DNA of 49,786 nt from Psilocybe azurescens (GCA_023853785.1 JAJIRX010000234.1:1-49786); one strand, 5' to 3'; positions 1 through 12,035 are shown, counted from the first letter of the stretch. Numbers and translations are program-made. Notes: generated by a model from the sequence alone, not told the origin.

Positions 1-2752
1 GCTGTCAAAGATGCTGCCAGCAAGAGGACAAATATTTTTCCTATTCAACCTGGTCCCCCAGTGACTCCTACACAGCCTGGACCACACTCTGCATCTCCTG
101 GAGAGGAATTTCCTGAACCTTCAAGCACATCAAGTGATGAGAGCAAGAGCCAAGGTCCTAAAAATTATTCCAATTATTGTCTCACCAATCAAGTGGAGAC
201 ATAATGCACCAGCTATTAACTGCCAAACCAATCTTCAAGTCTGGGGAATGTCTGATAATGACATTCTTGGTGTGTGGTTTAATTATTATAATATGTAAAT
301 GAGCTAATATATTATTTATGAGATGCAGCAATTCTGTCCTGGCGTTCTCCGGTTTACAATCATTTCAATGTTTCACTGCAGCAAAATTTTGACAAATTTG
401 GGAAACCTGTCTCAATGACATATGTTTTCAAATGCAAAACTCATCCTGAGCACCACACCAGTATTTTTACATGACTACGAATGAAAACTGGAGATGGTAC
501 AAGCAATCTACAGAAGAGTATGGATATGTGTCTGAAAAGCAGGGAAAATTATGTGATAAGCCTGTTGCTGCTTCTATCCCCTACTTGCAAGCTGCTCACC
601 ATGCTCTTATTGCTTTGCGTTGTGCCAAGGATGCTCATCCATTCAATATAATCTTGGATGAGGATTATCTTGCTGAAATTGAGATGCTTCAACCAGGAAC
701 CAGTGTTCCACATCCAGTAACTGTTCAGCACGATCTTCTTCACATTTATGAACAAGCAGCAATTGAAGTACGAAATTATTTTATGGTAATTCCAAATTCT
801 GGGTAATTTCAAATTTGTGACTGAAGTGTTTCTTAGCAAATTAATAGCATTGTCTATCTTGTTCTTGATGGCTGGACCTCACCTTTGGTGTCATCATACC
901 TTGGGTTGGTTGTAGTCTGGTTTGATCAAGGAATAATCCATCGTGCCATTCTTGAATTTATACGGTATCTTTGCACAATTTTTACATTCACTTTTGAATG
1001 CTGATTAAGTTGATAAAATAGGTTAACTCAAAAACATGATGGACGTTATTTAGCAGCTGTGACTGCTGATTGTGTAAAACGTTTTGGCCTTGACAAAAAA
1101 GTAAGCAAATAAGCAAGATAATTTTTTTAAATTGCTCAGAACATTGTTGATAGCTGTTTGGAATTTGCATGGACAATGCTTCCAACTGAAACAAGCTTGC
1201 TCAAATTCTTCCTGAATTTCTGCCTGACTTTCCAGGTATGGATGTTCGTCTTTGGTGTTTAGCACATATATTCAATTTGATTGCAAAGGTATTAATATTT
1301 CTCTTCTCTTTTTAGTTTAGAATCAATTTAAATTATATTTTGCAGATCTTCATATCATTTTTTTCAAAAAGCCCAAACTCAAGAAGTCTGTGAAAGTTAC
1401 TTTGGAAGGTAGTGATGATGAAGAATATATTCTTGATGAAGGGGATGGAGAAACAGAGAATCAGGATATTGCTGTGATAGAGGAGGCAGTGGTAGATGCA
1501 GAGGATGATGGTGGAGATGATGGTCAGATGGCTCATGATAATGCTGTGGTAATATCTTTGTGTGATATTGCAATAGAGGAAATGGGTAGGAAAGGGGTAA
1601 TGATGAGTTCAGAAGAGGAAAAAATGGCACTCCAGCTTTTTCCTGCAGTAATTTTTCTATTTAAAATTGGCCTGTTGCTTTCTAATATATTTTTTAGGTC
1701 TCTGGGCTTACCGGGTCCATGATAATACAACCCTCAATGAGAAATTTCAGCATCTCATTGACCAGGATCCAAATCAACAATCTAACAAGTGAGCTCTGGA
1801 TAGGCATGTTGCAACCTGATGGAACACTGACTTTGATTGTCTTGCAGCTCATTTGCATTTTAAAGTATTGTTCAGTCCCTGACAGCAGTGTCTGAAAACA
1901 AGTTGAAGGCATATCATCTTTCTGAGAAGCAGTGGCAACTTGCAAGTGATGTACAAGAGGTCCTGAAGGTGAGTTATTTAATGTCACTGATTTTATATAT
2001 TTTAAATCACCTTGTTACATTTTTTATAGCTTTTCAAGGATGTTACACTCCTGTTTTCTAAAGCTGAGGTTCCTCTTATTGTCGATGCCCTTCCTATGCT
2101 GTATTGTGTGCATGACAGCTTAGTTGCTGCTGTTGAGGACAAGCCCCAAAATATTCCAACACCTGATTCTGACTCTGATTCTGACATTTCTGATCCCGGT
2201 TCACTGGTTCAAGAAACTCCTGCAGTTATTAGGATTGCTGCACATGCTGCTGTTCTACTTATTAACAAATATATGGATCTGACTTGGGGATTGTGAAATT
2301 TATGTTATATCAATTGGTATGAGATCTTTTCTTTCTTCTACACACAGTTAATCAAATTACAGTGATGTGCCCTGACTGCAAGCTTATTTGGCTAAAAAGC
2401 GAAAAGAAATTGATGCAAAGAAGTTGAAGACCATCAAGAAACTAGTTTTAAATTGATGGCAAACAACATATGCTGTTGAGGAAGCTAATATTCGTGCTCC
2501 AAAGCAAAGGAAAAACAAAGTAATTTTCATATATTTTTATGCATCCCATTATTAATTAATGCTCTATTAGGACAAATTGAAATGGGCTGCTCCAGAGAAT
2601 CAAGGTACCCAAAGATCAAAACATCAAATCAATACCCTGAGGATCACATTCAAACTTACCTTGAGGATGATCCAATTCCATCAAATGTAATTGAAGAAGC
2701 TGGTGGCTACATGAAGTATTGGTTTAATGCAAGCAAGAATCACCCACTGGTA
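1..2752 (+). pseudogene. Decayed hAT-family transposase (truncated)
   Basis: Broken reading frames on the plus strand follow the order of an Agaricomycete hAT-type, RNase H-fold transposase. A BED-like zinc-finger remnant lies near 310-460 (VYNHFN-like, FKCKTHPEHH). A core segment follows at 471-806 (SIPYLQAAHHALI, then PHPVTVQHDLL), then the conserved VLDGWTSP near 850-900, a segment with AAVTADCVKRFG near 1050-1090, and AHIFNLIAK near 1262-1290. An acidic stretch lies at 1390-1650, and LSEKQWQLASDVQEVLK / LFKDVTLLFSKAEVPLI spans 1920-2080. The last recognisable piece, AGGYMKYWFNASKNHPL (about 2698-2748), matches the region just before the C-terminal dimerisation domain, which is missing. 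Several GT...AG-like gaps suggest introns, but in-frame stops also occur. Homology to NACHT-1 starts at once after it, so the element is truncated. Family call is from motif order; no terminal repeats were seen. Confidence 0.72.
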
Positions 2753-4409
2753 ATCCATTAATGTTAGCACATAAGTTGTCCAGTGCTGAACATATGACAC
2801 ATTGAAAATCTTCTCCTGAAGAGTGGTGTTATCATGCAGAGGGCCTGCCAGTCGAAGATGACTCAAGAGTGACCGGTAAGATTTGGCAAAGGTGTCGCCA
2901 TGTCGAGTGCTATATATGAAATAAACCAAAGCTTAGAAATAAGTTTGTAAGAGAGCAATCAATGCTTACATTCAATGGCAGAAATACAGAAATGGGCAGC
3001 GTCCTCATGCCTTTTACTGGGATTGATGAAAAATCGATGAGACCGGGTTGGATCGACGGGGAAGTCAGTGAATGAGGCATGAAGAAACTTGATGGGCTCA
3101 TTTTTATCTGAGGCATCGACAACGGACAATAGGTCAATGAGGAGAAGCTGAACAGTACCTGGAGTAAGTTGCATAAACAACTCCAGATCATTGACTGCCA
3201 GGGGTTCAATCTTAATTTTGGTGAATACAAAAGCCACCCCTAGAATTCGCAAACTGCCTTGATATTTTTCACGCCGGAAAGGATACTGATATACAGAGCA
3301 TCAAGTTGCGCATATGGCCTATCGTCGTTGACCGGAAGGAGGCCTTGAATGACTTTGAGGCGATCAAGTGGATTACATTGAGGAGAGGACACATATCTAA
3401 TGACCATTGTTGCGTAGATGAATTGACCTGATGATTTTGCGACCAATTTTGCGATGTCTTCTTCCGATGGCCATGAATCTGGAAGATAGGCGCGCATGAT
3501 GTGCGTCTTTCGTATGTTATAAAATGAGTCTGTCAGATATATCCAGATATCCTCGTATGGCCGGTATGTGTCGTCAAGTGCAAGACAAAAAGTCAGACTG
3601 TGTAAAGGGGTGACAGAAAATGATGTTGTGAGATGATACTCTGGTCGACTGGCAATGAGAAATCTGAAGGGAGAGCCGAGGGTTGATGTTGGAATGCATT
3701 CGAGATGGTGTTTATAACAGTGTTCTGAACATCCGCTCCATCGCATTCGTCGAGACCATCTATGATGATCAGGTTGGGAAATGGTGTCCCAGATGTGAAG
3801 CGCCCGCTGCTTGAAAGCTGGAGAAGAGGATCGACGAATAATGTGCGAAATTGTGTATCGAAACTAAGCTGAAAGATTGCCAGATTGTTGTTGATAACTG
3901 CTTCAATTATTGGCCGGGATTCAGGAATGTGTAACCATAATTGGTAGGCCAACGTCGCGACAAAAGCCTTTTCGTTGTTTCGTCTGAGATCTAACCTAGA
4001 GAAAAAAGAAACTGGCGAGCAGGCAATTCTTTGCGGCGCATAGTTCTGCGAAGGTCTGTGCGATTGCCGATTTCCCTGCGCCTGCCGGACCATAGAGCCA
4101 AAGCACCAAGTTATCCCATCCAAATTTGCCAATAAACCAATCGATAAGCTTTTGAAGAACGGCGGTACGAGTTTTTGGGTGGCATTTGGGAGGGTCGAAT
4201 CGGTCGCCTGAGTTATAGAGCGCCCCGAGAGATGCTTTCTCGATCAGCCGATCTATTGCTGCCCGGAAAATGAATTGAGAGATAAGCAATGTCAGTTGAA
4301 GCCAGGAAATGGACATACCACGGACGGTGTACGGTGTACCCTGATTGTGCTGGTTGTGCTCCGTAAAGGTCCCCCCGTTTATGATTACATTGTTCGCAGT
4401 TCTGAACAT
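2753..4409 (-). pseudogene. NACHT-1: NACHT-domain NLR-like gene, broken and 3'-truncated
   Basis: The start at 4409 gives MFRTANNVIINGG then TFTEHNQHNQ, the short N-terminal motif of Agaricomycete NACHT proteins. A 60-nt intron (4259-4318, GTATGTCC...CAG) is followed by AIDRLIEKASLGAL and FDPPKCHPKTR. Walker A is LYGPAGAGKSAIAQ (near 4060-4105) and Walker B is LIIIDGLDECD (near 3740-3775). Around 3660-3690 one base is missing relative to NACHT-3, so the frame moves from ...SALPSDFS to SPFRFLIASRPEYHL. The second frame runs through YATMVIRYVSSP and LDRLKVIQGLLPVNDD. The next exon carries FMQLTPGTVQLLLIDLLS and FLHASFTDFPVDPTRS to about 2960. An intron follows, then HLRLAGPLHDNTTLQEKIF, and homology ends near 2753 against the hAT relic. 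NACHT ATPases of this type act as NLR-like signalling switches in fungi. It lacks the C-terminal half present in NACHT-2 and NACHT-3. Confidence 0.85.
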
Positions 4410-4723
4410 TGGTAAGGCAGCTGGGGTATATTATAGCTGGGTGATACGATGCGTTTATGCTGCCGGTTCTTGGGTGGGGGTAAGAGAGAATGAAGTCTGG
4501 TAAGCGACAGGGACCAGCAGTACAAGTACGATGAGAGTGGTATGAAGACAAGTGGGGAAGCTGCGGCATCCCATTAACCACATACTCGCACGATGCTTAG
4601 AAATGGCTGTGGCTCACATGTACAGCTTATCCATTACTTTAACATCAAATATATACGCATCATGCTTAACATCGCCCGGGGAAGCACATACAGACAGATG
4701 GCGATGCTTTTGAGGTGTTGGAG

Positions 4724-4800
4724 TATAAAATGATCTACCCCGGCTGACTCGTCTACAACATGAGGCTTGAATCTCCAAACGACAATCTTTGGACGTAAGC
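4724..4800 (+). promoter_or_regulatory. TATA box, 12-codon ORF and splice donor, conserved in duplicate
   Basis: TATAAAA at 4724-4730 is followed 36 nt later by an ATG (4760) opening a 12-codon ORF. It ends at a TAA that overlaps a good donor, GTAAGC (4795-4800). The same arrangement occurs at 21361-21438 with spacing 37 nt. It could be the core promoter and first exon of a plus-strand transcript divergent from NACHT, or a relic. No downstream exon is recognised. Confidence 0.35.
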
Positions 4801-5292
4801 CTACTGAGTCCACTTAATGCGTGATCGGATGAAACCGAATAAATGATGAGTGGGACAAGAGAAAGAGAATTCAAGGAATGATTAGGACAGGAGAAAGGCA
4901 GGGCTGTGATTGGTTGGTCAATGAGATTGAAAAGGTATATGGAATTGGGAGGAATAGTATCTGCTTGTCAGCAGGAAATGAGAACATGGTGTAATGAAGC
5001 GCCCTTTACGGAGTCCTTGATTACAACGTGTCGACCGAATTTCAATCTGGTTTTCTTTCCCTGAAGCGCTAACAGGTTCGAACTTGCTTATGTACCTCAC
5101 GAAAATGCAAACCCCAGCCTTTCTCTTTTGTTTTGGTTTTTGGTTTTATTGATTGTTTTTTTTTAAAAAAGACTCTCAAATCTCGAAGAGACATAATGAA
5201 TTATAAGCCATAATCGTAAGACATAACAATTCGCATAAAATACGGAGACACACCGCCTTCAGGTTCTCTACGCATCTAATCTTAAAATTCCT

Positions 5293-5319
5293 CCCAAACC
5301 CAAACCCAAACCCAAACCC
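5293..5319. repeat. (CCCAAA)n microsatellite
   Basis: Four and a half perfect CCCAAA units (TTTGGG on the other strand). The same repeat sits at the equivalent place downstream of SEC61-C (about 21945-21977). It resembles, but is not, the usual fungal telomere repeat TTAGGG. Confidence 0.9.
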
Positions 5320-5685
5320 TCTTCCCATCCGCCCACCTACTTTCATTCTCCTCCACGCAACGGTGGTCCAGACGCCCCTTACACCGCACCCCAGGTCCAC
5401 AACTTTTTTTTTACACAAAAAACCAACAAACTAAAATTATACCGCATCCACCATCCACCAGCCATCCTCCCTACTCCCCATTCCCTATCTCACCCTACGC
5501 ACGCACCACCATGATTACAGTCCGATTTAGTATGCTCCTAACGAGAAAGAAGGGAAAGGGAAGGGAAGGAGAAGAGAGGATGCGAAATAGAAATATAGGC
5601 ATCGAGAAGGCGAAGGCGAAAGCGGTGGGCAGGGCATATCGAGTGTGCAGAAGGAGATGTCGGATGTCGATGTCGATTATTTTAT

Positions 5686-6832
5686 TTATAACAGATCACC
5701 AAACGCAGCAGTAATAGCAACAGCCATCATGATCCTCGCGCCGCTCCCAACTGCACCAGAAAGGTCCGCTGCGACATAGAGCAAGCTCAGGATGGCCCCA
5801 ACAAATGTAGCTGCCGTTGGAATGACGTGCTTCAGCTCCTTATGCATCGAGCCTTCGCGGTGGCCGGTCATGACCTGGTTAGTTAAGAGATCAGTGAAAA
5901 ACGTCAGCCTAAATCCCAATATCCTTAGAAGAAGAAAAAATAAAACTAACCACCCAAACACCCAAAACCTTAGCCAACAAGGTCCGCGCGAACCGAGTCA
6001 CCGGGATCTGCGACACTATGAACACATTATCGTCAACGCGCTCTGCCGATGTTCAGTGATAGGCGAGAACGCCTTCAACTCGATAGACTTGTGTGTATTG
6101 GTCTCGATAAACAGGTTGGTCCCGATCCAAGACCGTAACCCTTCTGCAGGAGCTCGTCCAGGACGATCACGATTAGCGCAGCGACGATGAGCTGAATAAT
6201 GAGCAGGAGCAGACCCCGGCTCCCAGGTCGGACGGCTGGCCGTAGAGTCCTGTCAGGACGTAGACGATCGCTTGGGTGAGGGTGATGATGAGAGCGAAGA
6301 CTGGTCAGTATATGTCCTTCTTCAGGCGTGTGTATATATGAATGATGAAGAGATTGGAGAAAACGACAAAGAGAAGGGTACAGACGGAGGAGGGTTGGAA
6401 TTTACATCACAACATGACATGACACTCAGGTTTATGTGCAGCACTGAACAACACCCGATCCTCCTTAAAACTGAAATCAACATCGATAAGGTTGGCACCC
6501 GCCAAATGCGGCATAATCATTCCAGAAGTGATAATAGGTGCGATACCGAGCCGAGTTCCATGAGCACTCTGCAGTTAGAGGCGAGGATGACACGGATCCA
6601 GTAAAGAGGGTCAGACGAGTCGGAGGACATGATACCGTACAGAGGTACTTGCGAGCACACCAGGAACATGAGGAGTGTTACCGCCATCCATTGTACCTTT
6701 TGGTTGAACAGAACCTTGTCATATAAGGGTCAGTACGTGTTGCGTGGGGTTTAATGAAGGGAAAAGTACCTTACAGTCGGGTGAGGAAACTTCTGGTGGT
6801 ATGTGTAAGAAAGGCCTGAAGAGGTTGAGGAT
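5686..6832 (-). pseudogene. SEC61: SEC61-A: broken SEC61 alpha (ER translocon channel) copy
   Basis: Minus-strand pieces follow the order of SEC61 alpha, the ten-helix channel of the ER protein translocon. Exon 1 gives NLFRPFLHIPPEVSSPDCK (about 6765-6830). Next comes [34 protein letters not shown] and IRVILASN, then a frameshift after LMELG near 6560. A later exon has [19 protein letters not shown] and [10 protein letters not shown] (about 6110-6220). After KAFSPIT a large internal deletion jumps straight to QSAL near 6035. The frame through QMLATRF-type sequence is shifted. An intron at about 5877-5955 leads into VMTGHREGSMHKEL and KHVIPTAATFVGAIL. The end is AAFGDLL then TAA at 5686-5688, the family's usual C-terminus. 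The exon encoding ...YYMSPP... to ...KDQQM is absent. Exon 1 lies head-to-head with gene X-A. It cannot make a working channel. Confidence 0.88.
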
Positions 6833-7144
6833 CGAACGCTCAAGTCAAAGCTCTCGCGCATCCATACTCCTGTCGCGGTCGAGCCCTCTTCTTCCTCTCC
6901 CTCACGTCCCTCGTCGCCGTCGTCTTCGTCAAATAACCACGTCTACTCTCACCCGCCGCGCCGCCAGTGCACCACATCCTTGGACCTCAAAGTGTTCGTG
7001 TACCCCTACCGCATGGTCATGTACGGCGTCAAGAAGCGGTATAGATCCGAGATGGCGCGATTGAAGGGTCTTGAAGACGCAGGTGTAGCTGAGGCCGAGT
7101 CCGATGTGCAGTTCTTCGATGGGTCGTGTGGTGGGTGTGTCTGA
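6833..7144 (+). pseudogene. X-A: fragment of unrecognised gene X
   Basis: One open frame runs about 6840-7144: KSKLSRIHTPVAVEPSSSS, a Ser/Pro-rich tract, NNHVYSHPPRRQCTTS, then DLKVFVYPYRMVMYGVKKR and YRSEMARLKGLEDAG, then AESDVQFFDGSCGG and a stop. The same blocks recur in X-C (23.9-24.6 kb), X-D and X-F, so this is a duplicated gene rather than chance. Compared with X-C and X-F, the acidic middle part between YRSEMA and RLKGL is deleted. I do not recognise the family. It stands head-to-head with SEC61-A, as X-C does with SEC61-C. Confidence 0.55.
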
Positions 7145-8398
7145 GGCCGTATGCGTGGGCTGAAGATGATGAGGCACAGGCTGGTGACGGAGATGGTGGG
7201 GGATGGGTGACAGGGAGGTTGACCGTTAACGCGTGACATCGTGAATTGACATTGATCTGATCGCAGGCGTGAAAGTCGCAAAGATAAGATAAGACAGTAG
7301 GGGTCACGTCAATACGAGCAAACACAGCACGCTCTCTTTGTCGTCTGAGCGGCCCATCCTATCCTCGCCTCCTCTGCCACTCACGCAGCACCATTACAGC
7401 GCCGCGCGTGCTGCCCATATCGTATGTCTGTGTTTCTGCTCTACCTTATTTTATACTACCACCCACCAAATAACACATGCAGTAAAGCGCCATACGCTGA
7501 AACTTACCATCCAAGTTGGACTGGATTCGGAACCACGTTTAAATATCGTCTCTTTTGTCTCACATCTTCGGCCCTTCGCCTTGTTTGGCTCATAATTTAA
7601 TTGCCGTATAAGTATGGTGTGTATTTTATTTACCAGCCCCTGGCTTGCATCGAATTTCGTCCCGCTATCTTGCCGTGCCTGTTCTCTGTGAGGTAACGAT
7701 GATCTCTTTCAGGACCGACGGCCCGTGGATTACAATTTGTTGGAGGGATGCATGAAAAACTCGATGCGTGCGATATTAAATTTGAGGTATGTTTGAGGAG
7801 AAGAGGCTGAGAAGATTCGAAGAGGAATGTCTGAATCAAGGTCCGTGCTGTGTGCAATGTACGGCCCATTATGTGTGTAGTCTTACATGTATGTTGAACA
7901 ATTTCCGAGCTATTCCTCACCTCCGGACGAAAAATACGTTGTCTTCTTCCTTTCTAGATAACAATGACCTGATAGTGCTCATGTTACATGGCACTTTTGT
8001 AATTATCTACAAAGTGTTGCAAAAATCGGCCGGTCTTGTGAGTTTTAACTCGGTGTGTGACGTCGTTTGTGAGGGCAGCTTCACCAAACATTCTTTCTCA
8101 TCCTTTCTTACTTCTTCACCATATTGACTATGGCGAGTAGATTGTGAACTCAATTCTCAAAGAACCATTGAATTTATCGGAGAGAGATTAAGGCTGGCTT
8201 CGAGTTCGAACATTATGGCACAATTTGACCTCCATCATGCAGACCCCAAATGCATAGCATACATCTGCTATGACTGACTATAGTCTCCATTCAACAGAAC
8301 CTTCATCGGAAAGCTTACGACAATGGATATCCAGCTTGTAAGACGCTACTTTTGTATGAAGGCAGACGCGTTTTAGTGAAGGAAAGGCATCTCAAATC
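7145..8398. other. Duplicated non-coding block between X-A and secreted-protein gene 1
   Basis: 7145-7600 aligns by eye with 27422-27850 (shared landmarks: ACGCGTGACATCGTGAATTG-like block, CGGCCCATCCTATCCTCGCC, then a CAGTAAAGCGCCATAC-like block). 8130-8330 aligns with 29100-29300 just upstream of the second secreted-protein gene. Short ORFs are not conserved as protein. No RNA gene was seen. Confidence 0.6.
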
Positions 8399-8742
8399 AT
8401 GTTCAAGTTCTTCGCATTTGCTACTACTCTTCTCACCATAGCCATCACTGCTTTGGCTGTTGCCCAAAGGTCTGGCGAGAGCCCTGGAACCATTCCAGTC
8501 ATCGTCTCAGCACCCATCGGCTTCAACATGTACGTTGTCCATCCTCGATGGACCGATCTGGAATTCACTGACACTGTACTTATAGCACGTCTCTTGGAGT
8601 CAACGACTCTGGAATCGACATGCTTCCTCCTCACTTGTTCTTGCAACCTCGCTACAGATTATTTCTATTCGGATGTGGGCAAGGTATGGTGAGCATCCAC
8701 ACTGTGTCGTATCAGGCGACTGTATCGTGCAGGTGTATGTGA
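8399..8742 (+). CDS. Small secreted protein 1 (unknown family)
   Basis: ATG at 8399 opens MFKFFAFATTLLTIAITALA, a clear signal peptide (K, then a hydrophobic core, then small residues with likely cleavage near AVAQ). The mature part starts about RSGESPGTIPVIVSAPIGFN. An intron at 8530-8585 (GTACGTTG...TTATAG) joins in frame to ITSLGVNDSGIDMLPPHLF. The stop is at 8740-8742, giving 95 residues. A second copy at 29463 has the same exon 1 length (131 nt) and 5' splice site. It is probably exported through the ER. The short second exon could be a shifted or truncated end, because copy 2 shows a different continuation (RCSPGSIYFLLNRSCN). Function unknown. Confidence 0.5.
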
Positions 8743-9300
8743 ATGCTGTACTTTCTGTTGGATTTTGTCTCGCTTGTTGTTGTAAAGATAATGAAATCTA
8801 TTTATACACGAAAAAGAGCGTAGTTGAACTGTTCTAGCACCTTTTGCTAATATTTGTGCAGAGGTTAGCCCTCCCCGAAGGGCAATGGAGGGCGTAACCG
8901 GTCTATCTACAACCGCATCACAGTCCGTACCTAACTATCACCAACTGAAGCCCGAAGCCTCAGCCTCAGCCTCCCTGATAGCGCCACCAATCCTCCACAA
9001 CATCCGTCCATCGCGCTACAAAAGTTACCAGCTACCGTAAAACACACTCTGCGACAAGTTACAAGTCAGTTTATCATATGAATGAATAGCGAGATGAACA
9101 AAATACCTTTGTCATCGTAACCTTAACCCGATAGCACATTAACATACATTCTCTAGTTATGGGTGTCAGCGTAATCCAGCGAATGAAATCAGCTCTGAGA
9201 CTTACCAAAAGACTTAGGGAAGCATCTTTTATGAAAGCGAGGCAGTACCGACTCGATTTTCATGAATAAGGGAGCAATAAACCATAGAATAATGCGGGTA
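8743..9300. other. Intergenic, no gene seen
   Basis: Downstream flank of secreted-protein gene 1. A small inverted repeat (GCCCTCC...GGAGGGC) lies near 8876-8913. Nothing else is supported. Confidence 0.5.
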
Positions 9301-10640
9301 ACCACCCTTATCCAGGAACGATAGGTTCGTTTCGAGGTTCCACGGTTTGCGAAAGACAATGCGTTGCATCAACGTTTGCAGGATAGCTTGATAATGGTGT
9401 ATAATGAACCCTAATGGCGGTCTGAATGAGTTTGTGGCTTCAAGTAAGGCGGTGTGTGGTGTCAAGGTTTGACTGGGGGCCGAGAGTATGGTTTAGAGTT
9501 CGGCCTGACATACGAGGCGCATGCAAAGTGGGAGTGGCATGTGAAGGAGGGGGATGTGAGTTCAGCGAACGTCGAAACATCGTGTCAGGCTCTCTGTGGC
9601 ACGAGTCACTGAAAGCTGAATGGAAGAAGTATTGTCAGCAAGAAACATCAGAAATAACACAAGAAACGTACCATGTGTTATATCATCTTCACGGGATATT
9701 CGTAACCCAGCTCATGTCCTGTCGCTAGTCAGCCTTCCCTTCAACCGCGGCGTGTCGTGATGACAGGAGCTGCGCGAATGCAGTTTGCCAGAAATCGATA
9801 CGCCGTGGCAAGGCCAAACCCATGTTCTGATCGCCACGATGCAAGGTCCATTTCTGGCAAATGGAAGCAAATCTGGCATTTGTTAAAAGACAGGTGATGC
9901 GAGAATGCATGGTTGGCGGGAAATCGATACGTTGCATCAGAGTAAAATCTTGGTAGCAGGGCGGCAGTACACTCAAGGACCAGAGGCGATAAGCGAGGCT
10001 GATGTTCAATCACGTCGGCCGGTATGAGTCGACGGAATGGCAAGATAAGAAAGAGGATGTGAGTTCGGCGGACGTTGAAACGTGCTGACAGGAGTTCTGC
10101 GTTATGCATCGCTGAATGCAAGGAGTATCATGACCAAGACACATCAGCAATAACACAGGGAACGTACTGTGCGCCGTAAGTTATCTTCGCGGGCCATTCA
10201 CAAGCCATCTCACAACCGAGATTCCAGCCCATAATCCTCATTACTCTGCACCTTCCCCAATGACTGAATCAAATGCTAGCCTCATCCCAATACCTCCCTT
10301 GACGTGAAGTGTGTCTGCCGGGTTGTTAAAACTTTCAGTTTGTGTCAAGTTGGTATGACGTGTCAAGCCTAGACCACAATCCAAAAGCCTCCGTAACGCG
10401 TCACAATGTCCTTGTCAGGCCATCCGAGTGGATCCGACATTTGATAGAACGAGAGTCGATGTAATGATCCACAGTTTGCGGGAAATCGATATGTTGCGTC
10501 AACGCAAAGCGTTCCACGATGAATGTTGCTCAGGACCAGCAGCATTCGCACGGACACAGACGCGATGAGCGAGACCGGCCTTTGATCACGTTGGTGAGTT
10601 GCGTTAGCTTGAATGGGACGCGGAACAACTACAAAGTCCA
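9300..10640. repeat. Degenerate tandem repeats replacing the 3' end of SEC61-B
   Basis: At least three diverged copies of one unit are visible. GAAATCGATACG/ATATG recurs at about 9791, 9919 and 10481. GAGTTC(A/G)GC(G/A)GACGT(C/T)GAAAC recurs near 9560 and 10050. An ATGAGCGAG...GATCACGT block recurs near 9990 and 10564. The spacing suggests a unit of roughly 500-575 bp with a shorter partial copy. Minus-strand ORFs across it repeat the peptide DATYRFPAN, but no family is recognised. Confidence 0.6.
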
Positions 10641-10680
10641 GGTCAGAAAAATGAACATAAAGAGCGATATAAATACTCAC

Positions 10681-12035
10681 TGAACAGCACATATGCACTG
10701 AGCATGAAGGCGATGTAGATCGCAGTGTGGATCAGGTCCAGCACAGCTAATTTGTGTGCGCAATGGGGACATGTAGTACGTAATCCTGCCTGTCGCGCGG
10801 ACCTGCGGGGAGTCTTTGAGGGGCTGCGAATCCGAGGGAAGACAAGGAGAGTGTAGCAAGAAAAGGGTGAAAACAGGTCATCCAAAATCCCAACATCGTT
10901 AGCGAAAGAAAAAACACCAAACCAACCTCCCAAACCTGCTAAGAAGTTGCGTGGGAACCGAGTTGCCAGCACCTGCGACACAATGAACACATTGCTTTTC
11001 AGCGCACTCTACAGCATGATCGGGTACAACCCCCGCGGGCCTCTGAACCGATTGCTCACCATCGGAATCTCAATCCTAAATCCCTGCAAGTAGATCACTA
11101 CCGCAAAAATAATGACGGTCGAGATCAGGGGCATCACATTCGGCAACCGCTCCCTCCAGAATGTCTCTCGGAGCACCCGGCTTTTATCTTTCCGGGTGAA
11201 GAGCAGATAAGAGAGCGCGACGAGCGCGCCTTCGAATCCCGCTCCCGCGACCAATGTTCACAATGGGTAGGCAGTGGAGGTAAGAACGCCTTCTACAGGA
11301 TGGACTCGCATATGATCGTCGCGTTGAACAGGTTGATACCAAAGCAGAGACCGTACCCCTTCTGCAGGAGCTCGTTCAGGACGATCACGATCAGGGCGGC
11401 GGCGATGCACCGGATGATGAGCGACAGGCAGACCCCGGCGCGCAGGTCGGACGGCTGGCCGTACAGCCCTGTGGGCACATAGACGGTCGCTTGGCCGAGG
11501 GCGATGATGAGAGCAAACACTGAGAAATTTTAGTCAGTGTGTGCTTCGTGTGTGTGCATATATGGATGATGAAGAGATTTGAGAAAAAGAGAAAAGTGTG
11601 GATAGAGGAAGGATGGAATGCACATGACATTAGACGACATGACACTCACGTTTCTGAGCACAACTGAACAACACCCTATCCTCCTTCAGACTGAAATCGA
11701 TACCGATAAGGTTTGCACCCGCCAAATGCTCCATGATAGGCCCGATACTGAGTTCCATCAGCATTCCACGGTTAGAGGCGATGATGACGCGCATCCAATA
11801 GAGCGAGTCGGACGAGTCGGAGGACATGATACCGTACAGGGGAACTTGCGAGCACACCATGAAGATAAGGAGTGCTACCGCCGTTCATGGTACTTTTGGT
11901 TGAATGACACCTTGTGATGAGGGTCAGTACGTGTTGTGTGGAGTTTAACAAAGGAAACATACTTTGTAATCCGGAGATGAAACTTCTTATAGTATGGGTA
12001 AGAAAGGCCGGACGAGATCAGCGAGCATGAAAAGG
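10681..12035 (-). pseudogene. SEC61: SEC61-B: SEC61 alpha copy lacking its C-terminal exons
   Basis: Exon 1 gives LADLVRPFLPIL, an in-frame stop, then EVSSPDYK (about 11962-12035). Next are [35 protein letters not shown] and [17 protein letters not shown] (11640-11860). After an intron come ALIIALGQATVYVPTGLYG and [18 protein letters not shown] (11300-11520), a stop and frameshift near 11290, then GALVALSYLLFTRKDKS, NVMPLISTVIIFAVVIYLQG and YPIML, followed by TAG (near 11008) and SALKSNVFIVSQVLATRFPR. A deletion removes the KLFYTSN-type residues between YPI and ML. The last exon ends AIYIAFMLSAYVLFS at a donor GTGAGT (10675-10680). The remaining exons are gone, replaced by the 9.3-10.6 kb repeats. 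It keeps the TM5-6 region lost from copies A and C. Confidence 0.85.

Larger units (their letters stand above)
4410..5685. other. NACHT-1 upstream region, no confident gene
   Basis: The DNA just upstream of the NACHT-1 start (minus strand) contains a TATAATATACC-like stretch near 4420-4435, also present upstream of NACHT-2. The rest aligns by eye to 21046-22357. It includes a plus-strand TATA box and 12-codon ORF (separate entry), a hexamer repeat near 5293 and the 3' flank of SEC61-A. Short ORFs here are not conserved as protein between the two copies. Confidence 0.6.

Noticed and set aside
5060..5100. GGTTCGAA suggesting a tRNA T-arm
   Set aside because: No matching acceptor, D or anticodon arms at the required spacing; no tRNA was found anywhere.
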